From NCBI GenBank assembly GCA_963920665.1, contig OY987273.1, positions 11,596,501 to 11,660,500 of the forward strand: a DNA stretch of 64,000 nt, in the 5' to 3' direction. Numbering within the stretch: position 1 is the first letter of the stretch; every line of letters begins with the position of its first letter. Below the pieces are notes generated by a model. That model was given only the letters and a program-made list of their open reading frames with translations. It was not told where the DNA came from and searched no databases. The stretch comes from Straminergon stramineum. Lineage: Eukaryota > Streptophyta > Bryopsida > Hypnales > Calliergonaceae. Position numbers and translations under genes: made by a program. This document shows positions 13,501-24,488 of this stretch, one piece after another.

Positions 13501-13973
13501 AGTTGGAAGAAGCTGCCAAAGCTCATGCTCTTGTCAAAATAAATGGGGAAACAACTATAGGGCATTCATTTGTGGAGGTAGTTGGGGTATTTGATAAGAG
13601 GATAGGTGACATCATAACTCAATAGAGGGGGTTTCTAATGGCCAATTTTCGACCAATAGGGTTACCCATAGAAGCTAATGACGAACAGGTCAATGTGTTC
13701 GTAGATCGTGTGGATGCTGCGTTGAGGGCCTTGAAGGTTGAAGAAGTAGATTTGTCTCCAAAGCGAAGCTCAAAACAGAAGAGAGAGGATGACAATGACA
13801 GTGACTACTCTCCGAAAACCAAACAACAGTTTACAACAATTGACATGGAGGTTAGATCCGGAGGAGGTGTTGTCTCTAGTCCTAGGCCAAATACTCGACG
13901 AATGAGTGCAAGACTTTTGGCTAAGGAGGGGCCATCTCATGATTTAGGAGAGAGTAGTGGTTCTTATATGTAA
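10576..13973 (+). pseudogene. Coiled-coil + RING-H2 protein pseudogene, copy 1
   Basis: From an ATG at 10,576 one frame can be followed to 13,119, with a double frameshift around 11,530-11,650. A further frameshift near 13,410 leads into the C-terminus at 13,973. There are about eight in-frame stops. Order: Lys-rich start; a TCKKSVKMYHIDKLW Cys/His motif (10,741-10,800); Ser/Thr-rich linker; heptad-like coiled coils (about 12,030-12,200 and 12,400-12,480); a RING-H2-like module at 12,910-13,060 (CSLC, then CHHTFHVTC, then CAKC); and a Lys/Ser-rich tail. RING-H2 domains usually act in E3 ubiquitin ligases. Any such role here is inference. A second copy lies at 59,042-60,031. TAG at 13,117 corresponds to CAG there, showing decay by C-to-T change. 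TAG at 12,388 is shared by both copies. Confidence 0.7.
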
Positions 13974-14113
13974 GAGAGGCTTTCCTTACTCTATTATATT
14001 TAATAGTATAGAAGTATATTGAGTGTGGCTTGAATGTTATAAGGGTTGAGTACTACTAGTAATTCATTGTATTCATGATGAATTTTGATTTGTTTTGAAG
14101 TTCTAAATATATC

Positions 14114-14116
<3 letters not shown>

Positions 14117-14172
<56 letters not shown>
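14117..14172. repeat. (TA)n microsatellite
   Basis: An uninterrupted TA dinucleotide run in the left flank of hAT-1. At the same place in hAT-2 (61,753-61,775) the run is GATA-type, so the two copies diverged in repeat type. Confidence 0.95.
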
Positions 14173-14174
<2 letters not shown>

Positions 14175-14379
14175 TTGAATTAATCATTTGTTTTGTTTTG
14201 TTTTAAATTCATGCTATTATGAAGGATACCTTTTTGTGAAGTATGTTTTTTTCATGCTCATCTAGAAATTTTAAATTATAAGACCCTTTGACAAAACCTT
14301 AATTTTCTTAAATCTCCTAATTCCATCTATAAATCCATATTTTTTCCCACCTCTCTTAAAGCATTGAATGTGGTCTACC

Positions 14380-14640
14380 CCGCCCGTCCACTTGACTAGT
14401 CAGCCCGTCCGCCAAAATCGCTCGTTTGCCTGACCACCTATCTCTCCTTTGTTGCATTCGCATTGTCCAACCACCCGTCTGCCCGTCCCCGCGTCACTCC
14501 ATCCGCGTGTCTACATTGACTGTTCGCCCGACTCTTGTATGCCCGACAGCCCGTCCATAGTGAGCGCGTTGTTCGCTGCGGAATCAGCTGACGTCGGATT
14601 GCGTGTTCTGTGGATTCAAAAATGATCTCCAAGGGTCGGG
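14380..14640. repeat. GC-rich GTCCGCC block 5, inside the hAT-1 left arm
   Basis: GTCCGCC/CCCGTCCAC-rich DNA about 300 bp before the BED-finger start. Its counterpart in hAT-2 is at 61,350-61,550. The block at 44,140-44,345 on the other side of hAT-1 is in the same orientation. Confidence 0.65.
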
Positions 14641-14881
14641 GCCAGTTTTGGAGACTATAACTATAGGAAAGAAGTCATTTGAGAGAACTCTTGAAAAACT
14701 GAACGCTAAGATTTCTAAGGGCTAGGAGCTACAAATTTTTTGTCCTTTGCTTGATAATGTATAGTTCAATGGATGGGAGGGCCTTGATTTTCAAGGCTTT
14801 GTGCACTCATTTTTTATTATATTTGGACATTGTTCATCCAGTCTTCACATTTTGAATTTGATTCCAATATATGGAATTAAA

Positions 14882-15002
14882 ATTTGTGACTTGTCACTAT
14901 AAGCAAGGATTGGTGTGGTTGGTATGGTATCCCATCAACCGGTAAGGTAAAGTGCAAGGCTTGCAATTCGGTGTTCGTCAAGAAGATAAGCTGTATGTTG
15001 AA
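14882..15002 (+). pseudogene. hAT-1 transposase 5' fragment, BED-type zinc finger
   Basis: Encodes WYPI followed by GKVKCKACNSVFVKKISCML, the first half of a BED-type finger (C-x2-C) typical of hAT transposases. One stop precedes GKVK. The frame is cut at 15,002 by family A. The second half (SHLGYKGP) resumes at 40,115. In hAT-2 the same finger is continuous near 60,940-61,060. Confidence 0.75.
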
Positions 15003-16401
15003 TGTCGCGACGTTAAATTTTAGTTTTTTTGGTATACCTAGGAAGACTAACCGGAGACCTATAAGTAGGTATCCGGATCTAGCTAAGGAATTGTTAGAAG
15101 CTAAAATAGAGAAGGAAAATGAAGTAGTAGATGGACCAGCTTCAATCTGGTCCCTACAAGAGAATGGATGAGAATGGAAGTCGGACCGGATCAGGGATGA
15201 ACCGGATTCCAGGAGGACTAGTATCATAGCACAAAGCAAGTAAATTCCCTGTTATGCTCACAAAAATCACTCTACAGCATAACTAAGTGACTCTAAAGAT
15301 CGAACCCACGAGATTCTGTGAAGTATTTACTTTAATTAAGCGAGTAAGCCTTATTAACCTCTAAACCTTTCCTTCCGGTCCTAGATCTAAAATTGGAAAC
15401 AACCAACCACCAGATAGTCTTGGATTGGATTACTTCCGTCTCAGTTCCCTAAATCTTTGGTTGGTCCAATTTAACCCAATCTGAGGACCACACCACCTCC
15501 GGTCCTCTCTCTCTTTCTGGGCCAATCCATTCGGGATTGTCCATGTGTCTCCTTACTCCTATTCTGGTTTAATTTTGCCTTTGTTGGACCATTAGAGGGG
15601 TTGCCACTTGATTTTGTGAGTGGTAGGCCCATCACTCCTTCCGTGGATTATAGTGGCCAAAGGTCCACTCTCCTATCTCTTCCTCTTTTAAACTAACTTG
15701 GATCCAGTTTGATCCCTCACAACAACCCAAATAGCAATCCGGTTTGCAGGTCACACAGAAATCCCCCATACGATTCGTTCTTACTACAATGACCTTGATA
15801 TCAGCTCCTTCTCGTGCAAAGCTAGGTAGTCACAAGTGTACTCGTCCATTCCAGCAATTACTAGAGCTATTCCATTTACCAACTAAGGTGGTGAGACCTC
15901 TTAGAAGATTGAACATTCAACCGGATTCCCTATCTAGGAGTTCTAACACGACGAAGGATACCCTCCCCATTTGCCTAGCCTAACAACAGCTATCTCACTT
16001 AGAACTCGAAACTCTAGATCTACTGAGGCACTAAAGTTCACTCCCAACACTTCTACAACCTGCTCACATACACTAAGGATCGGAAACTTGTACACCAAGG
16101 GGAGAAATCAAGTCACAAATTAGTCCTACACCTTCCTAACTCCTCATCATGCAAAACTTGCCAAGCCTAGAAGATACACACACAACACAACAGTGCATAC
16201 GAAGGTACAAGAATTTGCAAAAAGAAAACACTCCCAGTTCCCTTCGTAGGGATTGACTTAAATATAATCATAAAGTACAAGTGGGCAAAAATGCCTGCAA
16301 AAGTTTTGCCATGACTTAAGTTAGACTTTTCAGTCCTACCTACTCCTAATTGGGTCGGAATAGGATCCGAATCCATTCTTAACATTCCTACTATTTACAC
16401 A

Positions 16402-16627
16402 CTAAGTGCCCACCCGAGATCCGATGGTGGCACTATCCGCTTCTGGCTCCATCTGCTCGAAGATCTCGTTCAAGTTCCGATTTCGCTCCCCCTCCTGAGG
16501 ATTTGGAACCGGGTCACCTTCTGTGGATCCGGGGGTTGAGTCCAAGTCGATGGCGGTTCCGGGAGTATTGGCTTGATTCACCCTAGCCTCCAATCTCTTA
16601 GACTTTGGGGTGGCATCCTTTCCCTCC
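16402..16627 (-). pseudogene. Gag-like protein of A-, C-terminal piece
   Basis: Continues the A- frame after the 18.3-kb insertion. Residues such as ATPKSKR, then AIDLDSTPGS, then NLNEIFEQME and ATIGS match the C-terminus encoded by A+ at 38,700-38,926. The upstream part is at 34,963-36,478. The apparent reading frame beyond 16,627 (to 16,704) is element terminus, not gene. Confidence 0.7.
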
Positions 16628-16643
16628 AACACAATATTCATTA
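16628..16643 (+). repeat. Left TIR of the 18.3-kb element
   Basis: AACACAATATTCATTA. It is followed by two direct AAATGAGAG words within the next 35 bp (from 16,643), possibly subterminal binding sites. The right TIR is its exact reverse complement. Confidence 0.85.
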
Positions 16644-16969
16644 AAATGAGAGATTTCCAATGAAATGAGAGGTATAGAGCCCTAGTTTTTACACACAGAT
16701 TCAAGCAATACCCCTCTAATCTCCTGAAAGAGTACTCAAAAACGTGGTAGAAGGTGACTCTATTTTTAGAAACTACTGTACGTATAATAAAATTTGATTG
16801 TCATATAGAACTCCTATATGGATTTTGAGTTCCTATTCACAAAAGGATCGTGACAATGCTTATAACTGCCGTGAGTATGATTTACCCCATCATTGAGTTG
16901 TAAGTAACTGCATATCTGCACAATGCTTACATGTATGTATAGACTTTGTATCAAAAATATGAACAACAT

Positions 16970-17548
16970 CTATATGTCTGATTTACTCTTCAGCAGTTCC
17001 ATGGCCTTCATAATTTCGGGTCCACGACTGTATCCGTTATCATTCTTCTTATATTCCCTTAGCCCTTGAAGCTGTTGGAGTCGTAAGATCTTTCGATCCC
17101 AAGCGTTGAAAACCGGTGCAGCATATCTATTGGGTGGCACTCCATTGTGCGTCTTGGTCTTCCGTACACCTAGACATTGTGCTCGCGGACGAGGAATAGG
17201 AGGCCCGTGAGATCGGACATGGAGAACTTGTTTGTAGGGTTCTATAGGTAGGGGATTCTTCATCTCCATTGTAGTATTTGGAATTCCCACGTCTTCATAC
17301 AATTTTCTCTGTGGCATTCTCTCCGAGGCAGATGGCGACTTCCTGGAAGCCATAGGATCTCTGAATTTCAAAGGAGAAGGTGAGCATGATTTCGGCAAAC
17401 GGGGCGCTCCATTAGGCGGACTGTCCACGACCCCGTCCTCTATGGGCCCGATTGAGAAGTCCATTGTCGAATTGGCAGTCGCCGCCGAGCACAAGAAGTT
17501 CCATGTGTTGAGAATAGCGTTCTGGCCATAGTCCAGGACGGAGTCCAT
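16970..17548 (-). CDS. Unknown basic protein or exon near the left end of the element
   Basis: A 192-codon minus-strand frame, rich in Pro, Ser, Lys and Arg, ending LLKSKSDI. I do not recognise it. It lies downstream of the FCP1-like exon and could be a separate small gene or a further exon set. A plausible acceptor (GTCGTTTAG) near 17,738 follows the stop at 17,939, but the frame after it (open to 17,412) is not the 192-codon frame. No membrane segment or signal peptide is evident. It is the gene-like unit closest to the left TIR, about 330 bp away. Confidence 0.35.
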   Translation of the reverse strand: MDSVLDYGQNAILNTWNFLCSAATANSTMDFSIGPIEDGVVDSPPNGAPRLPKSCSPSPLKFRDPMASRKSPSASERMPQRKLYEDVGIPNTTMEMKNPLPIEPYKQVLHVRSHGPPIPRPRAQCLGVRKTKTHNGVPPNRYAAPVFNAWDRKILRLQQLQGLREYKKNDNGYSRGPEIMKAMELLKSKSDI

Positions 17549-17938
17549 AGATGTTGCACATGGAAGACTGGCATCTAGTAGTGGAGATGGCTCGTTGCCA
17601 AAACTCTGCTATGAAGCGGCGCTTAGAGATTTTCCAAGTGAGAAGTCCACAGAGATTGACAACTCGTAATACAAACAAGCACCATGAAGTAGACGCATCC
17701 GATACACAGAGACGAGCACATGAGGTCGAAGCAACCTAAACGACAACATTGAGTTTCCCATAATCAAGCATGAAATCAACATTTATTATAGAAATTGGAT
17801 TGGACAAACTTGAAACGAATGCGCTTATTGACTATATACAAATAAGGTCGATCCGAGCTAAATTGTGCAAAGAATGAAATTTCCCGATGTGCCCTCCCAG
17901 TAGCTCAAATGGACCTGATCTATGGAAACAAAAGTGTC

Positions 17939-18736
17939 CTATTTCAAAGTCAAGGACACTTGGACCACTTCCATAAGCCTATTATACTCTCGACGACTCC
18001 GTTCGTCGCAGAGCATTTTCCGCCCCATTTTCCCCTTACTATTCTCCTTGAACGATTTTAGCCCTTGGTTTCGAGCATCGTGCACACGCCTAAACCAAGG
18101 AAGTAGAACGTCCAAGAGGAATGAGTCCTTCGGACCATTCCCCCTGTGACTCCAACTGTCTGGGAGTACGACGTTCTCTGCATTGTTCATGACATGCTTA
18201 ACGGGACTGTCGTCCACTGCAATGGTGTTCTCGGGCATGAAATTCCCATGTGAGCCATTGAACAATGTATCAAGTTTTTTCAGGAAAAGTTCCTTGCTCG
18301 TCCCTGGCTCTTTAAATGTGGTGACTTGACCTGAACCATCCCTACACTTGAGCTTCGTGCATGAATCTTGTCCTAGTACGAGGACGGGAATTCCCAGATC
18401 CCGGAAGAGATATGCACAGACTTCTTCTGTGGTGGACTTCTTCATTGAACTCCACACTGAGACGAAAGCTACTTGGCCTAATTCACGAAGGAATTGTGCG
18501 CACCTCGGTCGGACGTACACAGCCTTCGGCCCCACAACCGCAGGGATCATGGCGGAGTGGGGCTGCGACGCGTCACCGACGTGCCTCGCCCAACCCTTCA
18601 CTTTAGCATCCTCGCATACACATAATAGTCCATTCAGGTCCAAGACGATGTTGAGCCATTTCTCGGTCACCCTGGACCTCAATGGAACATTGACTTCATT
18701 CGACAATTCTCCACGACGACATGGAGGATCCGATCC
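17939..18736 (-). CDS. Exon 5 of the ParB-like gene: FCP1-like HAD phosphatase domain
   Basis: Phase 0 after an AG acceptor at 18,737-18,738; ends with TAG at 17,939. Motifs in order: NIVLDLNGLL (motif I; plant FCP1-like proteins often have DLNGLL instead of DLDETL, losing the second catalytic Asp), FVSVWSS (motif II), a Lys-rich middle, then AVDDSPVKHVMN and VLPDSW (motif III region), and LLPWFRRVHDARN. The FCP1/NLI-interacting-factor fold removes phosphate from the RNA polymerase II C-terminal domain and other nuclear proteins. With DLNG in motif I, activity here is uncertain. The C-terminal 50 residues are Lys/Arg-rich. This is the last exon of the model unless TAG at 17,939 is itself a mutated CAG. 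Confidence 0.7.
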   Translation of the reverse strand, partial: GSDPPCRRGELSNEVNVPLRSRVTEKWLNIVLDLNGLLCVCEDAKVKGWARHVGDASQPHSAMIPAVVGPKAVYVRPRCAQFLRELGQVAFVSVWSSMKKSTTEEVCAYLFRDLGIPVLVLGQDSCTKLKCRDGSGQVTTFKEPGTSKELFLKKLDTLFNGSHGNFMPENTIAVDDSPVKHVMNNAENVVLPDSWSHRGNGPKDSFLLDVLLPWFRRVHDARNQGLKSFKENSKGKMGRKMLCDERSRREYNRLMEVVQVSLTLK

Positions 18737-18914
18737 CTGCTAACAAACGGCCACATTCGTAGCCAGTTACTACCCTACGGGACGAATTTTGGACTTCACG
18801 CGAAACGAAATGGCAACCCACAATCCAGGATTAAAAACCAATGGTAGAAGAAAGGAACACCCCTAACGCTGAATGACATTTGTAACTAAGAATATTGAAG
18901 ACAGCAAAATGTAC

Positions 18915-19192
18915 CTGCTGTCGAGAGGACGTTCCCGGCTGTGACAGATCTTCCAAGGCCACAGTGACTGGATCAGGAATCCTAACCTCCATGAGCACGT
19001 CATCGGGAATGGAGGTGTCATCATCTCCTGGACACGGTCTTGTTGCGGTCTTATCCCCTGGTTGCGATGTAACTGCACCTAGCGTTGGAGATAAATTCGT
19101 CTCCAAGGAAATGGGAACAGGCGATAGTGGAGGAGGCGAGTGAAGGGTTGGGGCAACAGAGGATAAAGGCATTTTCAACACATTGACAAGGC
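18915..19192 (-). CDS. Exon 4 of the ParB-like gene: Pro/Ser-rich linker
   Basis: Acceptor TGCAG at 19,193 and donor CAG|GTACAT at 18,914. It enters with phase 1 from exon 3 (G + GC gives Gly) and leaves in phase 0. Encodes a Pro/Ser/Thr-rich, probably disordered linker joining the coiled-coil region to the FCP1-like domain. The reading frame across both junctions is consistent, which supports a single spliced gene. Confidence 0.6.
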
Positions 19193-19465
19193 CTGCACCA
19201 GAGGAATATATAGAGAGGCAATTTGTAAGATATCGAGAACATACTTCCATTCAATTGCATTGGAATTTAAAATACAAAATTGATGTTCAAAATTGATGTT
19301 CAAAATGAAGAATTCATGACCATAATTCTTTCCAATATAAGTCCTGTGTCAAAATGGAAGGTCCCTTCGCTCCTAAACGTCTTCCGCTACAAAAAAATCT
19401 ATATTACAAATCAGCTCGAGTCGACCTAACTATACACTTGACATCGAGTGATTATAAATTACAAC

Positions 19466-20447
19466 CTGCTGGTGTATTCATGCTGGATGAGAGCTCATTG
19501 TGATCGAGGTCCTCCGCCAAGCCTTCTCTGGGACCAACAACATCCGCACCTTCAGCAGGTGTGGCCAATGGGGGCGTTGCATCCACCTGCGTCTCTTCAA
19601 CCTCAGGCTCTGCTGGTGGAGCTGGAGTTGCGGGGCGATCTTCCTTTGGAGGAGGAGGAGTTGGGACAACAAAGGAGGTCGGAGCCAAACCGGGAAGACT
19701 AGCACTGGGATGAGCAAGACTAGATTCCCCGGTGTTGATAGAACCTGTGAGGGGACCCTAGATCATCAACTGGCCAGATTCAAGCGATGGTGGCAACGAA
19801 GCCAGCGGCCTGATCCCTGCAAGCTGATTTTGAATGGCGGAAAACTGGTCATCTTGACGTTTGCTTGCCGCTATGATGAAGTTTAGGAACATGTCCATTC
19901 GTTTATTTGTTTCCGCATACAACTCCAAGGAATCTGCTCGATCCTTCACTCTGTCCGCTCTGAGCTGCGCTATCTCAGCCTGAAGATCCACATCACGATA
20001 GGTGGCCCTCTTCCTTTTTTTTTCGCCCGTGGTTGGAGGCGGGGTGCTAGTGGGCTGCCTCTCCACAGGGGGCCCCGACGAAGCAGACGACCCTCGAAGG
20101 CTTTGTGATAGTCGCGCTGGTGGCGTACATTGCTCCTCTTGCACGTCGTCCGCATCCAGATCATCGTCATCAGCCTCTATGTCGGAGGATAAATCCATAC
20201 TCTCGCGTTGCGATCCACCGCCTCGACCTGAAGGGGTGTAGGATCGGTCCCACACCGACTTTCCCTTTCTCCTGCTTGATGTAGGTGTTGACGCACCCAC
20301 GGGTTTCCGACTAAATCTGGTTTCATCGACGAAGTACTCGTTTGGCTCGAAGTCCTTAATGTCTAGCGACTTGGCCATTTCCACAATGTCAGTCCACATT
20401 GCCGATTCATCCGAGACTCCCACAGCGTAGACATTAAGGCCGCTCAT
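19466..20447 (-). CDS. Exon 3 of the ParB-like gene: acidic, coiled-coil middle
   Basis: Acceptor TTTTTAG just before 20,447 and donor CAG|GTTGTAAT at 19,465. Starts MSGLNVYAVG (the ATG is also a possible internal start), then NEYFVDETRF, a Ser/Arg-rich stretch, an acidic run (DIEADDDDLDADD), a basic patch (GEKKRKRATY, possible nuclear signal), a coiled coil (about residues 155-215 of the exon) and a Pro-rich tail. One in-frame TAG at 19,758-19,760 (context TAG GGT, likely CAG originally). The frame is open on both sides of it. Confidence 0.6.
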
Positions 20448-20684
20448 CTAAAAATCACAGGGAGGGAAACAACAGGATTCGATTCAGTGAACATATCTTA
20501 GGTCGACTCGACCTAAACAGGTAACTATAACTGAATGTCATTGACAAATTCTGATGTTCATTACCAGTCAAAAAAATATTATCAAAGCCTTCTTTTTTAG
20601 ATAGTAATGAAATTAGCATGTTTGAGCGCTCCAACACAAAATCACAAATGCAAATTCAGGTCGACTCGACCTAAAACAACATAC

Positions 20685-22037
20685 CATTGCTGCGCATGTG
20701 AACTTGGTGCCGACAAACAACGACATAACACTCCTCCCCGCAAAGCAAAACCTTTTCAGAATTCCGAGGTAGAATTCCATCCGCAGCTCCGTATTATTAA
20801 TTCTATATCGTAGCTCATTATAGGCCCTTGGCTTATTGAACACGTCAGTATTCGGTGCTCTGTAAGCAGGTTTTGGGGTGATGAGAATAGCGTTGTTAGG
20901 ATTCTGCAGGAAGGTAAGATAAACTTTCTCCACAGCCTTACTGTTGTTTGGGGAGTAATCTCCCATCCTCTCATGCCGTGCTGGCCAATAGTCAGAGTAG
21001 TCCATTTGATACTCTTTGAGCACCTCATTGCTCTGCACGTAATGTAGAGCTTGATTTTGCTCGGTTAAATCCGAGCAGATGAAGAGCCATGTCCCGACCT
21101 CCTCCAACAATGGCTTCTTCTTCTCCTGGAACGACTTAAGCACAGCGAAGAAGTACGGCATAGTTGGATTGCACTTCAGCTTGTTGAGGACGCCTGGAGT
21201 GTATCTAAAGTCAATCACTCCGAACCTTACATCCTCCATTGTATTATCCTTCCATGCACCTCTTGGCTAGTCAGCATGCACATCATTGCTGATATCGTAT
21301 GGACGACAATGAGCAACGGAGAGCGGCTTCACAAAGTTTGACCTCCTCTCCAGAAACACTTTGAAGAATTCAGCAGCATAGGGTGACATTTCCTCGGCCT
21401 TCTTATTCTTCGACTTCGTTTGCTTGGCCTCCTTCCAATAGTCATCGCCGGGTTGCTCAAGTAGCACATTCATTGTAGCGCTAGTGATGTTCCGATTAGA
21501 CTTGAACTCTCGCCACTTCTCAACGTTGAGCTCGTCAAAGGCATTCAACAGACCAAGTGTGGGGTCCAAAAGGTGAAGCTCCTTCTTTACCAAATATTTC
21601 CTCTTCCGCCGCTCAACCCACTCCTTACAAGTGTAATAGCTCTCCAGCACTGACGATATCATTTTTATCGTCACCTTCGGGTATGGTTGGTCCCGCTTTC
21701 CCGTCTGCTGATTGAGAATGTGTTTCGCAAGTTTTGCAAGATCAGCTAGCGAGAGATTTCCAAGCCGCTTGAAAAATTCATGCGTCAAATTCCCGTCCTC
21801 AGACTTCCAGCCCGGCCTCTCGTTAAATTTCAGCAGCGTGTCCGGGTCTATGAGCTCTCCGTGAGCAGCACTGGAGATGACCTCACTCCACAAATTGTAA
21901 ACATCGTCGGGAGCGGTGACAATCTTCAATTCATTCGTGATTTTCAGCTTCTCCTCACCACCCTTCCCACGAGTGGCTTTCTGAGACTTCACGACGTCAA
22001 GCATAGCGAAACGCTTGTTCATGGCCTTTGTGAACTC
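20685..22037 (-). CDS. Exon 2 of the ParB-like gene, unknown domain
   Basis: Acceptor TGTACAG before 22,037 and donor ATG|GTATGT at 20,684, both phase 0, 451 codons. Basic, mixed helical sequence with motifs such as LADLAKLAKHIL and WVERRKRKYLVKKELHLLDP, followed by a region rich in Tyr and Phe (FGVIDFRYTPG, GTWLFICSDL). I do not recognise a catalytic domain. A single in-frame TAG at 21,267-21,269 (GAC TAG CCA) interrupts an otherwise continuous frame. It probably carries the C-terminal partner region of the ParB-like domain in exon 1. Confidence 0.6.
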
Positions 22038-22141
22038 CTGTACACAGTGCAAATCAGGTCTCATAAGTCTAAAGCCAACTTAGGTCGACTCGATCTAAAA
22101 TGCATTTACAGGCCCCATATTATAAGGAAGTAATCACTGAC

Positions 22142-23578
22142 CTTGAATCTCAAGGAGTTGGCCCTGTTCTTTGCATTGCGTCTGGCATTGGAGAGAGTGC
22201 CAATAGGTACAACTTCCTTCGGATTTCTGGGCCTCCCCATGTTCTCCCACACAGTTCTCGCGCCTAGGATGTTCGTTGACCAGGACAGCTTTATCGCAAC
22301 AAAATGATTTACTCTATTGTAGTATGCGGAAATGGATCTCAACTTCTCGTTGTCGTTGGACCATACGACGTAGCAATCCCAGTTCCGAAAGTGCTTGACA
22401 ATCTCCTCATCCAGGTTCATGTCCACCATCATCTTACTAGCGGTTACACTATGCTGACCATTGATAAGGTAAAACTCTCCCTTCTTAATGGTGTCCCAAG
22501 ATGTAGGTCCCGGCTTCACTGTCTGGTCTACTGGCATGACACAAAGTGTTTGCTTAGTCGATTTATCCGGCATGTGAACTAAATAGTGCAATACATCCGC
22601 TGCTAGCCTTTGCTCGTGACTGCGGATGTTCATTTCTGGTGGTGCGGGGATAAGTTGATCTATGGAGAGAGACTTCTTTTCGTTTATCTCAAAAATATAA
22701 GCATCTGTACAAGAGGTCCAATAGATCTTGTAGGCCTCTATTGATTGTTTGTAGTCATGCTTGCGCTTGGGATCATGTGCCTCTGGCACGTCTGTAACAG
22801 CGGATGCGAAGCTTTGCTCTCCAGCAACTGAAATTGAAGAAGCACCTTCTCCTCCTCGTCTCCCAGAGGAGGATGCTAGGTTGCTCTTCCTTGTTCCCGT
22901 GGGCGGGGTTGTGGCTTGTTTACTTCTCCGCGTACCATGACTCTGTTGCGTCCCTGGAGTTCCTATAGATCCCTGGCCCTCTCTATGGCTTGGCACGTCG
23001 TGCGATACTGAGCGGGAGACCATTTCTTTTCGTTTGAGGTCAAGCTTTGCTGTCAATACTGCAAAGTCGACGAAAAGTGTTCGCAGACGATTGCACAATT
23101 GTTTGCCACTAAACAGCCTCCCAGCAGCATTCTTGAAAAAGTTTGAGTCGACCTTTCTTTCCAATTCTGGAATTTCGGTTCTGTACTCCATTGGCTAGAG
23201 AGATTCCAGGAAAGGGGTTATATTGAATTCGATCTTCGCTGAGTCAAGTACAATTGTGAAGTGGTACTGCTGTTCATCTTTTAACCCCGTTTGTGCAGTC
23301 ACACAATGGATCTTGATTATTGATCCGACGTCTTGGGCGATGTCTTTGATCTTTTCGTCATAGGAGATTGGATAATATGGTTCACTGTCTTTATACTTTG
23401 TAGAGAAGCAAATGAGATTTTTGAAGGGAATCATTTTGAGGCTCCATTTCTCCATCTTCTCCGGTGATTGAAATTCCCAGTAATCCCCATCGTTTTCAAA
23501 ATCGTCCCCATCTTCCTCGTCCCGGGTGATATCAAGTCGCTTGTAGAAGGCTTCAAGCTTTTGAACCTGCTCTTCCAT
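22142..23578 (-). CDS. Exon 1 of the ParB-like gene: ParB/sulfiredoxin-like domain
   Basis: ATG at 23,578 and donor AAG|GTCAGT at 22,141; 479 codons with one TAG (23,195-23,197). Residues 1-125 include a short coiled coil and an acidic stretch. A Ser/Thr/Arg-rich linker follows. From about residue 270 the sequence resembles the ParB/sulfiredoxin N-terminal fold: two helices, then a strand with YLINGQHSVTASKMM (GQH at 374-376), then a strand CYVVWSN and helices. The usual GxxR arginine is Ser here, so nucleotide binding or hydrolysis is doubtful. Bacterial ParB proteins bind CTP and parS palindromes through a separate HTH, which I do not clearly see. Whether this protein binds the element's palindromes is unknown. 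An upstream coding exon at 24,297-24,488 is possible. Confidence 0.65.
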
Positions 23579-24296
23579 TCTGCTTTCAATGGTGGATATT
23601 ATGTTAGCTTTTCGCTGGTTTAGGTCGACTCGACCTAAAAGCATTGACTTAGTCAAGACATTATAGAATTTTTGAATTACATTAAGGTTTGTTGTTATTC
23701 TATACAGAATTTTGGTTTAACGCATTTTTGTTTCAGATTGATTAGGTCGAGTTGACCTAATCAGTTTTGTATCGGTTAATTTTACTTAGTCAGAAGCTAA
23801 ATTTCCTCATAGAATAGATTACACATCTCAATATATTTAAACAACATGTTCGATATTATTTGTGTGTAATCGTTACTTTTACTTACTTCAGTAGTTGCTA
23901 GCTAAGGACACTTTAGGTCGACTCGACCTGAATTGTGAATTTTTCATATGTAATTAGTGATACTGGACATTTAGCCAGTATACTCCAGATATTGAAGTGG
24001 TATCTTCAACAAGCATGGACATTTAAGTCAGTTTAGGTCGACTCGACCTGAATTGTTCACTTTCCAACATGATTGATGGGGTTTTTGTGCTCAGGCTGTC
24101 TTGTTACGTATGATGGATGGATAGTGTATGTTGAACGAGCAAGGAGATGTGTGTCATTTTAGGTCGACCCGACCTAAAATGACGCTCTGCTTTCGCGTCG
24201 ATGTGATTTCATTCCACGACTAGGAATTTTCGAAGCCTCTATCACAACAGTCGACCTAAAGTGACATCGACCTAAATCACAGCTGTGAAGGATTAC

Positions 24297-24488
24297 CTTG
24301 GCCGTGGGAGGGGTATCTGCGTTGGTCTGCAGGTAAATCTGTGGAAAATAAATTTGTTGTTCAATAATCCGCTCCCAAGCGAGATAGTCCTGCACGTTTT
24401 TAAGAGTGGATGTCAAATTCTGGAGAATTGAAGGGGAAATCAGATTGCTATGTTTAAAGAACACTCTCTCATTGCATTGCAAGCTCAT
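24297..24488 (-). CDS. Possible upstream exon of the ParB-like gene
   Basis: ATG at 24,488 opens 64 codons (MSLQCNERVFFKHSNLI...) ending at a good donor, AAG|GTAATC, at 24,296. It could splice in phase 0 to an AG at 23,612 (AACCAG|CGA), whose frame runs into exon 1. That acceptor lacks a clear pyrimidine tract. The intervening intron would hold five palindrome copies and two half-sites. The alternative is that this is a 5' leader and translation starts at 23,578. Confidence 0.35.

Larger units (their letters stand above)
19413..24175 (-). repeat. Left palindrome cluster, nine copies in introns and 5' flank
   Basis: Core AGGTCGACTCGACCT, often extended to TTAGGTCGACTCGACCTAA. Sites: 19,413 (AGCTCGAG variant), 20,500, 20,658, 22,082 (one mismatch), 23,622, 23,744 (G centre, one mismatch), 23,915, 24,035 and 24,161 (one mismatch); half-sites at 24,251 and 24,266. 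Arms of 7 bp flank a single base, C in seven of nine on the plus strand. Read along the minus-strand gene the centre is therefore G, as in the right cluster. Every copy lies in an intron of the ParB-like gene model or upstream of it, never in an exon. Regulatory or transposase-binding use is inference. Confidence 0.85.
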
